A DNA stretch of 64,000 nt from Beaufortia kweichowensis. Taxonomy: Eukaryota > Chordata > Actinopteri > Cypriniformes > Gastromyzontidae. The notes beneath the pieces are model-generated. The model saw nothing but the letters and a program-made list of their open reading frames with translations, was not told the DNA's origin and did not search any database. Both the position numbers and the translations under genes were made by a program. The stretch spans positions 10,628,645 through 10,692,644 of the forward strand of contig CM032813.1 in assembly GCA_019155185.1 (NCBI GenBank), read 5' to 3'. Within the stretch, counting starts at the first letter, position 1. The number at the start of each line of letters is the position of its first letter. Positions 11,676-23,107 of this stretch are shown here, one piece after another.

Positions 11676-12702
11676 GTATCGGATCTTAAATCTAGGCACT
11701 TAAAATACTGTTGGGTCTTAAAAATGCAAGCATGCCTAAAACTGGGCAGTTTTCACTATTTATATGCAGCGAATAGTAAGTAATTATTTTCTTAGATTTC
11801 CTAAATTAGTTTGTGAGCATAGTGGATGGGGACTTTATTTGTATTGTGATGAAATCTGTGAAATAGATTTCGATTTGGATTTAAATCCAAATTTGATATT
11901 CAGTGATATCAAACTGCATTGTGGTTTTTGCTGCAATGAATATCATTTTATGGATATTTGTGGTTTCTTCAGGATGGCCGTTCAATATTGCTGCTTGTTT
12001 TTTTGGCATTCTTGTCATACAGCATATTGCTATTTGTAATGGATTTAATTTGATATAGTCAAGGTTGTTTACTACCTCAGTTTACAACGGTTTAATTAAA
12101 TGCTAAAAGAAGGTCTGGATGTGTGAGTAATTGAAAGCTAAATTAAATTATAGTATTTGCTCATTCAGGTTGCCTTGTGGGTTGCGTGCTCTGGATTTCA
12201 TTTTGCACAATAGAACTCATGAGACGATGACAACCCGCTGTTTATACACTTGTGCGAACATACAGATGCGCATGCATAAACAATATTAAAAACAATATTG
12301 GTTTCATCAACTAAAACGCGATATGAATATCCTCGAGGCAGAGCACTGCAACATTTTCGGTTATTAATTTGAGAGATTGTAATAACTCGCAGGGCTGTCT
12401 TCACCTGCAAATACATTATTAAAAATAAATAATTTTAAATGGAGTGCAGCACTTGTGATGCAGTAAACGGCAACGCTGGATACTTAATTTTGTTCGGTTC
12501 TGCTCCGACTGCCCTTTTGCATGTTTTAGCATCTTATTGAGAAAACAATTGAACACTAGCAAAGTGTTTTTATCCATAATGCGATAATGTGTTCCTGTAA
12601 ACTTTTACTGTAACTTACTGTAAACAATAATACTGTTAAAGTGGTCATTTGATGTTGTGTTGTTATGAAGAAGAGATTTTGTTTGTTTACAGTGTATACA
12701 GT

Positions 12703-12722
12703 ATATATATACTGTATATAGA
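12703..12722. repeat. 20-bp perfect palindrome
   Basis: TACAGTATATATATACTGTA is its own reverse complement. It adjoins the left end of a degenerate Angel-like repeat. Confidence 0.7.
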
Positions 12723-12723
12723 C

Positions 12724-12894
12724 CCCAAAATAAAACTGTCATCATTTATTCACCCTGATGTTGTTCAAAGCTTGTATATGACAAGTTGTATATAATGGAA
12801 GTCAATTTTGGTAACCAGCGATCTTCAAAATGTCGTCTTCTGTGTTCAGATGAGAATGAATTTTCATTTTTGGGTAAACCATCTATTTAACTAG
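12724..12894. mobile_element. Degenerate Angel-like MITE
   Basis: The left part keeps CCCCAAAATAAAACTGTCATC and ATTCACCCTGATGTTGTTC; the right part keeps ATTTTCATTTTTGGGTAAACC. The order and spacing of these blocks match the inverted-repeat MITEs at 1004 and 22791, but the arms have diverged. Confidence 0.6.
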
Positions 12895-12899
12895 TTATT

Positions 12900-13400
12900 A
12901 AAGTGCATTTTAATTGTTTTTGAAAGTCACCATGAAATCATAAGTGACATTTTTTTTCATAGAATATTATAGTGGTTTTTTAAAGATTTTTCTGGGCACT
13001 ATTTTATTTTCTTAAAATTTATGCAGTTCCCTCATAATGTTTCATGAGAAAAGTTAAGTCTACCTGTCACGATTTATGACATGGGGGCGGGGCTATGTTG
13101 TTAGCAACGCCTGTCACTCCCAGCAATCCCAGTCACTTCCAGCGGACGGAACAAAGCCCCGCCCTACATTTTTTGTTCCTACTTCAAAAGCTGTTTCACT
13201 TGTTATACATCACAACAGGAAAAGAACGACAACTGCAAAACTTTCATTTCATTTACGATAAGAGAGACATTGTTTTCTGATTTATATTAAACTTTTTACA
13301 GCCCTGGCCGATTTGCTTCTAATTATATTTTTCTGTAACAATTAAAAAAACCCTAAAAAGTTTATTCAAAGCAAGATTGAAATCTTTCCAATATCCCTTG
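12900..13400. repeat. Probable dispersed repeat with GC-box-like inverted segments
   Basis: GAAAGTCACCATGAAATCA at 12924 is reminiscent of a common cyprinid repeat. GGGGGCGGGGC (13083) and GCCCCGCCC (13157) are inverted. Boundaries and family were not established. The overlapping short open frames at 13076-13280 are not considered genes. Confidence 0.4.
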
Positions 13401-16400
13401 TTGGGCAATCATTACTCTGTAAGCAGTTGTATGCAAATGCTTCTAGACACATAAGCATAATTTCATTGTTGTTTCTGAATTATTTCGTTCTGTGAATTCT
13501 TTTGCAGTACATTGACCAAGCGTTCGCCTCTTTAGAGTATGCTTCGGAATTGAGACAGCCTTCATCGTTGGCTAGTTTTCTCAGACTTCTTGACCCGGCA
13601 TTATACTCGCACTGAATTCCCTCAGCGCTTTTCTAGCGTCTGATGTCATTATTTAGCTCTTTCCCACACCATTTAAGACCCTTCAAATCCCTTTACTGTC
13701 TAAACCTAGATCCTTTTCTGTGTTTCTACTATGATGGGGCTTCTGCAAGGGTCTAGAAAAGTCATCTTAAGCACCGCCGCGGCCCCCGGGACCCACACCT
13801 GAGAGCACCGAGGGTGCGTTTTGTCACAAGGTTTTACTTAAAGCAAGACAATTAGGACGGTTGATTCTGCAGTGATTTACGGCTTTAAAATGCCCCAGGA
13901 CCCTGTCTGACATTTTTTTAGCTGTGTTTTGGATCGTCTTTAAGCAGTGCTGAGGGTTTTTGGATAATTGGCACAAGTGAAAGACTGCAATACTTCCTCT
14001 TTTCCTAAATCAAGTGATACGCTGTTTGCACAGAGAAGGGCAGCTTACTCCAACACAAGGTCACAGAGCTCGTTTTATTTTATTCCAGCCTAAATGACTT
14101 CTCTCCAGCGTTTTGAGATCTAATATGTTAAAACTTCTGATATTATGTTTTGATTTTTCGTGGCACATTGTTCTTTATATTATGTTAATTACAGCAGGAA
14201 CAGAGCAAGTTATTGAACAACTTTAGAATTTCCTGTTAAATACCACCACCTTAACCCACTATCTTCTGAAAACCATAAAGATTAAGAACCGATAGGACAT
14301 TGTGCGTTTTTGTGTAGCCTTTTGGCCTTCATCTCTATTGCTGTCACAAGCATCATGGGAAGGAGCCGTAATGATGATAGAAGTGCTAATTTGAAGGCGG
14401 TTATTGCTGACACAAACAGTGCTTATACTGATTAGAGATGCAATTTAGAAAGTTCCACCTTCAAGGCAAGATCATGAAAATCATTAATTACTCTCCGAGG
14501 ACTTTTCTCTTCCTTCCGAACCAATTTTTGCTCTTTCCGTGAGTCACAAGCATCCTTGTAGAGCAGGAATGGTTGGTTTGACCTTACATCGGATGGTTAA
14601 TTAGTACGAAACCTCAATTTTTCATCTCTATGGTTTGTATAAATTATATTTATTCATTTCTTTATATCAGAACTTACCGAGCCACTTGCCGCTTTGAAAT
14701 TAATTTAGCAGAATTGCTTGATAGGAAACAACTGCGCGCAGCTAATCTCAATTAAATCAGAATCAACGCGTTCATAGAATCATTCTCTAATAAATACAAT
14801 TCTCCATCTGCTAGCTTGCAAACAATACTAAAGACCTTCATTCAGTCCGGTCTCCTTACTTAATTTGCCAATAAATCTCCATTAGTTTCTCGCTCTCACT
14901 CATTTAACTATGAACATTAACATTCAGGGTCCGAACAGCATTAATCCAGGTGCGTAAAGAGGATTCGGAACGTTGGGTCAGGCGTTTAGCCCGTGTGAAC
15001 CAGTTCTCGATGGGAAAGTGAGGACTTGTGTGTTCTCATTTCTTTCTTCTCTGATGAGACAAAGACTTGCATGTTGATGAGGTGGTGGGCAGCGTTTGGT
15101 GTGGGTTGGACGAACGTGTTCTTGAGTCTCAGGCATGATGGTTTCTGCTGTCCTTCAGTATCTTGAAACACTACACGCTACTTGACAAACATGTGGAGGT
15201 GGATGGAGTTTTGTTTAATTAAACATGGAAGGCTGCTTGTGTACATTTTTGTTTGCGTAATCTTATGGAATGGAAATCACTATGATAAAGCTACATTAAA
15301 GGAGAGACACGAGCCAGATTTGGGGACTGGAATGTTATAAAGACCTTGGGTTGGACTTTTTGGACTAGAGCCGGTTAGCAACCACCTAGCAACACCCTAG
15401 CAACTGCACAGAAACTCCCTGAAAACCAACCACAGCATTGTTTTTACAGAAAAACATCACTCAAATTTTCATGAAAAATAATCTTTTTGCTAGCAAGAAT
15501 GAACCATTGGTGTACCAACGAAGACACCTAAAATAAGTCAAAAGACGGCACGAGAGCAACTTTCCTGTATCCCTGCACGGCAATCACGGTTTCGTAGATC
15601 TCCGATAAATATTCCATTTATTCGTGTCATCGGAAGAGGAGAGCTCACGGTTTTTAATATTATTCACTTCATATAAAAGCCATCATCATCATTGTCTGCT
15701 ATATCCGTCAAATGATTGTCTTCAGTAGCGGATGAAAAGCTCTTCTTTCCCTCCGGTCCGGGAAGAGATTATTTCTGCTCCGCATCGGATGTGTGATGGC
15801 AGCCATCCAGCGTTATGCTGCTAGGCTATTGTTTAGAAGCCACTAGAAAAGATGGGACTGAAATATAGTATATTTTTTAAGAACCGCCAAAGAAACGGAA
15901 CGTTCAAATTGAAAGCCAAGAGCCTGGAAAATTTAATCTTTTTATGCCACGTTACATTCGCATACTGCATTGAAAAGGCGCGTGTTATCCGTTTGTTTGA
16001 ACGAGGATTGGAATAAGGCTAATTCTTGCTCAGACTCAGCAGGTGGAGGAAGTCGCTAGGATTGCAGATTTTAAGGCCGTGATGCCATTGGGCCGCAGGT
16101 TTTCAGCTGAGCGTTCATCCTCTGGATCGACTCGGTGCCCGTCACATGCTATAAAATAAACATCACGCTCTGAAACTGAAAGCTGATCAGTTTATATTAT
16201 CCATCCAACTGTGAAATATGATCAAAAGCAGTGGATAGAGAAAGGGTTTAGGTGTCTTTGAAAGAAATTCTCCAAAACTTCAGTTGTTCACTTGTGTTAA
16301 AGTGATCTGCTCATGTAAAATGTATTTCTTATGCCAATTCCAGCGTTGTGGACGTGACATGTTTAGTCAAAACTTGAAATATAAATTCTCTCTATTTATT

Positions 16401-18225
16401 ACCAGTTTTTTGATCCATTTGTTAATGTTTACTAAAACCCTGTTAATAGAGTCCAGAAATAAAAAAAAATCACTCTATGCATTAGTTATTCATTAAAAAA
16501 TAAATACATACAAATATTGTGATGAAAAGAACAACATACTTTGTGAATTAAAATGCACAAACCAATACCCAACAAATGCAGAAGAGGTAGCTCTTCAAAT
16601 AATTGTTTTATTTTAATTTAAAATCATGGTTTAGAAATAAAAATCCTTTTTTTTTTTTTTTTTTTAGAGAGACCTCACCTGTGTTTAAACCACACAATAT
16701 TGACATCTGAGCTATCAGTATGGTAAAGTTTGATAAAAGCTTATTTTTTCATGGTAAGGTAGATATTGGCACAGTATGCTATATGTTATATCATTAAAAA
16801 GTAACACAATATCCTCACTGAAATTAAATATGCATTAATTTAGCCATTATTTTTTGTCATATTACACACACAAGCATACTTATTTAGTCTGCTTATTTGC
16901 ATATCATTTGACCTGTTGATCATTTTGGGTCACGAACTGCTAGCTCAGACTCATTGATGTCTTAATATTCATGTCCAACTGAAGAAAGACTGATAATGTA
17001 CCGCTAAGAGACACTTTATATGTGTCAAACCCAATTAAATGCACACCGTATCTGGATGCATGGGTTTCAGAAATCTGTAGGCCAAACTAAACTGTTGAGT
17101 ATTGTTTTGTTGTTGATTGTGTGGGTTTAACCTCACAAACCGCTTAATATGTCATTTCCTGTGTCAGCTGTCCATTATTGAAAAGGCAGACATGCATGGC
17201 TTTAAATACATGACTGTTGTTAACATATATACCTTTGTACATCAGAGGTCAAAGGGTGTTCGGGATGTCTTTGTGTCGCACGTCTTTCAGAATTGGCAAC
17301 CATGTTTATACAAACAAGGTGAATCAGGGCACACCTGAGACACATGGTAAATATTCACTAAAAAACCTTGTCTGCTCTCGTCTAAAATACTGTAGGCTTA
17401 TTAATTTAATCGTAAATCTAACACTGAAGTTTGCAGGAATTTTAAGAGGCCCATAATTCAGGTCTGAAAGCTGAGCTGGCAAATATTAGCTCCAAAGTGC
17501 CAAGCGTGGTAATAACAAGGGTAATTTGCGCTGATGTCGTGCTGTAAACCGTTTACTGAGGCTGCAAGCGACGACTGACATTATGCTGACATCCACGAGG
17601 CAGTAAACAATCTTAAAACATTTAAGGGTAATGTCAAGAACAAACAACAAGACGGAAGCAACAGGTGGCTGGAGTTTTTATGTACCTGTTTGACGGACAC
17701 ATTCACAACCACGATCAGTTTAAAATAGTGGTGAATCATAAAAATCCCACTGAAATATAAGATGTAATATACAGACCTGCGGTATGTAGTTTTATTCAGT
17801 TATTATTTACAAAAATAGTTTTACCAAAGTTTTTCACTATACTCGTAGCTTAATATTTAGTGGTCTCTCAAAGTTTTTAAAGCATATTTTTATGTTAAAA
17901 CATTATTTTTAATAGTCGGGTAAAGTGCTGTTTTCACAGTCCATATTGAAATACATGAAAATTAAAATAAAATAACTATGTAATTTCATTATGTGTAATA
18001 ATTATGTTCTTTAAAGATCCATTTGTTGGATATTATTGCTTCTAGTTTGTGCATTTTAATTCACAGAAACTATACTAAGTATGTTGCCTCTTAAAAACGT
18101 GTGTTTTTGTTACAATGCATTTCTTGAAATAGAAAATTTGTGGATAGACTGATATTTTTGTGATATCTGGATAACGGGTCCACTAAAAAGTAAATGGATG
18201 GTTTGATACATTGTTAATTACAAAA
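13401..18225. other. Intronic sequence, mainly unique
   Basis: Contains a short run of CTAGCAAC-like units at 15374-15405 (common teleost repeat debris) and an 18-20 base T run near 16648. From about 13500 to 16100 the DNA is less repetitive and could include conserved non-coding elements, but none can be shown from one sequence. No exon was recognised. Confidence 0.4.
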
Positions 18226-18832
18226 GTCGTAAGCGGGCATCTATTGTTGTTTTTTCTTGTATTGTTTTCTTGTATTTTAATTGTCCCGTGATCTTGAGAT
18301 AACAAAGTTGTTTTTTCGTGATCTTGACTTAATTTTCTCGGGATCTTGACATAACAAAGGTGGTTTCTCGTGATCCCAACTTAATTTTCTTGAATGAACG
18401 AAAGTTGTATTCTTGTGATGTGCTTATGTTTACTCGATAGAACGTGTTGTTTTGTTTGGAGACAGCAAAACCATATTTAGCGAAATCAGCATGGATGAAC
18501 AAATTTGATTTTACTTGGATCAGGGATTTGCTCCAGTTGTGAACTTAGGGACCGTCTCTAAAGTTACAAACACATTCATTTACTACTTTTAAAATGGCAT
18601 TTAAATGGAATAACTTACAACAAACAGTCACAAAACCAATTGTTTAGTGTTCATGTGGTTGCCAGCTAATGCACAATTTTTAGATTTTTGACATTTATTA
18701 CAATAAGCTATAAAATGCTATATAGCTTTAGTCCAGTGCAACTTGATCTATAAAGTCCATTGTGGACAATTATTAGCTACACTTGTGGTGAGAAAACAAC
18801 TTTTGTCATCTCGAGAATTATTCATTTACGAC
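18226..18832. mobile_element. Possible TIR element with internal tandem units
   Basis: GTCGTAA at 18226 and TTACGAC ending at 18832 are inverted. AACAAAGTTGTTTTTTCGTG near 18302 and its near-inverse around 18792-18805 reinforce the pairing. Between 18286 and 18430 there are about two degenerate copies of a roughly 52-bp unit built on GATCTTGA...AACAAAG...TTTCTCGTGATC. There is no coding region. Boundaries are tentative. Confidence 0.45.
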
Positions 18833-20395
18833 AGTTTGTTGGATTGATTAGCAGCCCTTTATTCTTATAGCTGAGAAGAAAGTTGCATATGGCACATGCA
18901 GACAAGAAAGGACGGCCTTTGAAGTGAGTTTTAGCTAACACTGCTCAGTATGCACATCCCATGTGTCCGAGCAGCACCTTTTCCCCTCGTGCCACTAGTC
19001 TCATTAGGGATAGTAGATTCGTCTCAGCTCACAGGAGAAAACGTCAGCCGAGCCCAACTGTCTGAAACAAGTTTCTTTAACTTTTCTTCAACAAAGGCTG
19101 ACGCAACCCGTGGTCTTCTTCAGTGTTGGTTTGTTCTACCGTACCATCTGCTCACTGAAGCGCAAAGCTCTTTCCTATCACTCAACATACACCGCCACGT
19201 CTGAACATTCACTCTTTTGGAAACGCAAGCATCTGCGATTTTGAAAGCAGCTATCGGTCTTGTTGTCGTTGATTCAATAAACACCCACATTTGCATTTGC
19301 ACGAATGATTGCTTGACTTTTTCACCCCTCTTCGTCATATGTTCGCACATTTACATGCGATTGTTATTTACATTGCTATACGGTACATCGATCTCTTGTC
19401 ATGTGTGAGTTTTCATGTGGAAACGTTAATTCAAAAGAATCTATAAGAGCCGTTCTTGGGTATCATCATTTTATTAGTATATCCAGGTATGATGAAACCC
19501 TTAAACTTTCAGATTCTTATGTGACTTTACAGCTTAACTGAAGCGGTAAAGCTGTCAACTCTATAATGTACGTTGAAAATAACGTTTGTATAGAAATGAA
19601 ACACAGTGGGAGTCTTTCAAGTGTCTTGTGCTTTTTACATTTACATATCTGTTTTACAATGTATATTGTATATCTTTTTATTTTATGTAGTATAATTATT
19701 ACTAGAATACATTTTCACATTTGCCAATAATGCTGGTGATGTTTATTTTTTTTCCTGTGACAGTGAGATTGTTTAGCAGTTTTCTTGCACATTTGTGACA
19801 GACAGCATTGTCACTTGAGCTAGTCTTCATTTCTCAGTCAAACTTTACCCATCACATTTTGTTCCTCATATTTGTTCTGGTGGTTTAATGTGAGAAATAT
19901 TTCACATGTCACCTCATGGAGTTTTAAGCACCTCAAACTTATAACTTATATTTTTTACTGAGGTGGAAATTGTGAACAGACGTAGCTGAACCTGTCAATC
20001 ATGCAGTGTAATTGCGACCCTTCAAAGAATTATTACTAATAAAATATATGCTGTTGGACATGTTATATTTGACTATTTATATGGTAAACAACTTTCGAAC
20101 TACATGTTATTTAGACTTGCACAGTATTTCAGGGAGAGTTGAAAAAACAGAAAACGGTGCTTTAAACATTTACTACCACTGAAAGAATAGTTTAACCAAA
20201 AATGGCACAATTTATTATGAATCATTTATTAATTAAATAAAAAGTGCCATCATATTATCCTATTATACAGGACAATTCGTTAAAATAGTCCAAGTGACTC
20301 CATTGGGTTTTTTAAAGTGAAGCGTAATGTTTAATGTTTGTGAGAGAAAATGATTAATTAAGCGAAACTGAAGTGTAAAAGTTTACATATACTAT
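18833..20395. other. Intronic sequence, nothing recognised
   Basis: Short overlapping frames at 18950-19400 on both strands lack domain resemblance. The remainder is AT-rich with no repeat ends recognised. Confidence 0.4.
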
Positions 20396-20628
20396 AAAAA
20401 CATTTTTGCTGTCCAGTTAACTTGGCTTTAGAAGTCATTTCAACTGTTTTTACATTCATTCAATTTAATTAAATTAAAATTAAATAATTAAATTAAGTTA
20501 AACAATTTCAACTTATTTTTATGAGATCAAATGACTTGAAATAAGTTGAATTAATGTAAAACACTTAAAATGACATGTAAAGCCAAATCGACTGGACTTC
20601 AAAATTGAAGGCAGCAAAGATTTTTTTG
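20396..20628. mobile_element. Palindromic MITE
   Basis: The left arm (20411-20463, starting GTCCAGTTAACTTGGC) and the right arm (20542-20594, ending CAAATCGACTGGAC) are imperfect inverted repeats over about 53 bp. Outer segments containing TTTTTGCT and AGCAAAGA extend the pairing. The centre is AT-rich. No transposase and no unambiguous target duplication were seen. Confidence 0.65.
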
Positions 20629-21535
20629 GTGCTTTTTGGTATAATAGTGGTATAAGAAGATAACGCAACGACAGTTTAATAATAATAATGTTTGTGTTCT
20701 ACTGACGAAAGGAAGTCATGCATTAGCTAATAACTTAAAATGCACAATAGTTATTCGAAATGTTTCCCAGCATTCCAGTTACGCCTAATTATAGCAAATA
20801 CAACATGTAATAAAATAAGTTAATGTAGCCGTTACCTGTATTACACCAAAAGCGTTTGAATAGACAGCATGGTTATTTCATTTATTCCACAAGGCTGCGT
20901 TCATTAAACTAATGCATGCTGCCATTTCCCCAGGGATGGCCAATCTCTGTTTAAAAGACGTTTGTGTTTTCTCATCAAAAAACACTTTGTTTGTGTTGAA
21001 TATAAATGCAAATGAATCATATCTCCACAGGTCACATTTATGTTATTGGGCAAAATTAGAACGGTACAGTTCTAATTTCCATATATAACGTTGGCAAAAG
21101 CAATATGTGCGAAACGAGTTACGATAAAACCTACCGAGCTTCAAAAGTGCTATACAGTCTAGTTAAAGTCTTAAAGACTTTTAGATCGCTGTGGACAAGT
21201 TATCAAGACTACATGGAAATTGTCAGGTGTTGAATGTGTATTCAAAGGTTTAGCCTTCTGGCTTTAGTAAGATTGACAAAAAGTCCATTGGGATGAATAC
21301 ATCAATGAGACGGTTACCGTTGTGTGATACTCCCGTAGACTGAGGACATAGCCTCTCATCTCTTCACCATGGTAACTGCCGTTTTCCCATTGTGATTTAT
21401 GCACCGGCATATGCAGGGGTCAGAGTAACTACACATCCCACCGTAGCTGTTGATTAAATGACCACTTGCTTTCAGTTTGCTAATGTATCATTCTCGAAAA
21501 CATCCTTGCCTACAATTAAATGCCATTACACTGAT

Positions 21536-21699
21536 GTGTGTGTGGGTGTATATGTGTGTGTGTGTATGTGTGTGTGTGTGTGTATATATGTGTATATATA
21601 TATGTGTATGTATGTATGTATGTATGTATGTATGTATATATATATGCATACATATATATATATATATATATATGTGTATATATATATATATATACACAC

Positions 21700-21781
<82 letters not shown>

Positions 21782-22024
21782 ATATATATATATATGTGTG
21801 TGTGTGTGTATATATATGTATGTATGTGTGTGTGTGTGTGTGTATATATATGTATGTATGTATGTGTATGTATGTATGTGTATGTATGTATGTGTATGTA
21901 TGTATGTGTATGTATGTATGTGTATGTGTGTGTATGTATGTGTATGTATGTGTATGTATGTATGTGTATGTATATGTATGTATGTATATGTATGTATGTA
22001 TATGTATGTATGTATATATGTGTA
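21536..22024. repeat. Compound TG/TA/TGTA microsatellite, about 490 bp
   Basis: Alternating blocks of TG, TA and TGTA units give six-frame open readings made of Tyr/Cys/Val/Met or Ile/His/Thr; these are artefacts. Pure alternating purine-pyrimidine sequence can adopt Z-DNA or cruciform structures. The TA blocks near 21650-21770 are self-complementary. Confidence 0.97.
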
Positions 22025-22790
22025 TGATATTCATTGTGTTTTTTTTTACAGTACATCAAGTGTAGAGTTCAAACTGTAGGTGTTATGTTGTGTTAACGGA
22101 TTTGTCTTGCTTACCATCTGGAACTTCAGACCAACCATCAGTTTAATGAGTTTGATAAGCTCCCTGAATGTAGAAGTTACATCACAACGCTCGCCTACCA
22201 TTGCGTCTGTCAAGTGCTTATCAGCTTGTCCTGCACTTTCAAATGACAACATTTAATGTGAACGTTATGTTTTGTTGACAGTCAAGATGGTTGAGATCAA
22301 GAAAGATTAATTCATATTTGAAGAGCAATAGAGACTGGCAGATTATGGTGCGTCTTTTTTGGAGGTTGTGTTGATGCCCATATTACTGTCGTGAAGACTC
22401 TGTTATGATTAGTAATTCTTGCAACAGGCTCTTAATGATCCCCTAAACCCATTAAAACAAAGACTGAACACTTCTAATTGGTTAATGGAGTTATCATTGA
22501 AATACTGACACAATGTTAATACACCGCTTGTCCAAATGTATAAAATCCAAACATGTCGTTAGTTTAATGTAAAAACACATTTTAAGTCTTTATTCATTTG
22601 CTAATTCATTTATTTATTTAGCAGACACTTTTATATAAAAGAGAGCATTTAACATTTTGTCAAATAGCTAAAAATAAATGTAAAGAAGTTATTGGAATAT
22701 AATAATTGCTGGCTGTAATAAACTGCTGTTATTTATAAAACTGAGAATTTTTGACATTTTATGAGTTCAAGGTAGATTTAATATGCATTA
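22025..22790. other. Intronic sequence with a SINE-tail-like fragment
   Basis: TTTAGCAGACACTTTTAT near 22617 resembles the inverted SINE tail seen at 2372 but is diverged. Nothing else was recognised. Confidence 0.4.
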
Positions 22791-23107
22791 AAGGGATAGT
22801 TCACCCAAAATAAAATTATTTTATTATTTACTCACCCTCACCCAGTCATGTCAAACCTGTGTGACTTTCTTGCTTCAGCAGAACACAGAAGAAGATATTT
22901 AGCAAAATGCTGGTTACCGGCACTCATTCACTTTCATAGTATGGACACAAGGTACAATCGAAATCAATGGGTGCCGGTAACCAGCGTTTTGCAAAGTATC
23001 TTCTTTTGTGTTCCACAAAAGTAAGAATCATATAAAGGGTTTGAATGACATAATGGTGAGCAAATTATGACATTTATTTAATTATTTTTGGGTGAACTAT
23101 CCCTTTA
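22791..23107. mobile_element. Angel-like inverted-repeat MITE, copy 2
   Basis: The termini AAGGGATAGTTCACCCAAAA and TTTTTGGGTGAACTATCCCT are near-perfect inverted repeats. The internal arms around GCTGGTTACCGGCACTCATT and its inverse match copy 1 at 1004. It is better preserved than copy 1 and non-coding. Confidence 0.9.

Noticed and set aside
21458..22079. Open frames of 170-200 codons on both strands
   Set aside because: They consist of Tyr/Cys/Val/Met or Ile/His/Thr runs produced by the TG/TA microsatellite in every frame.
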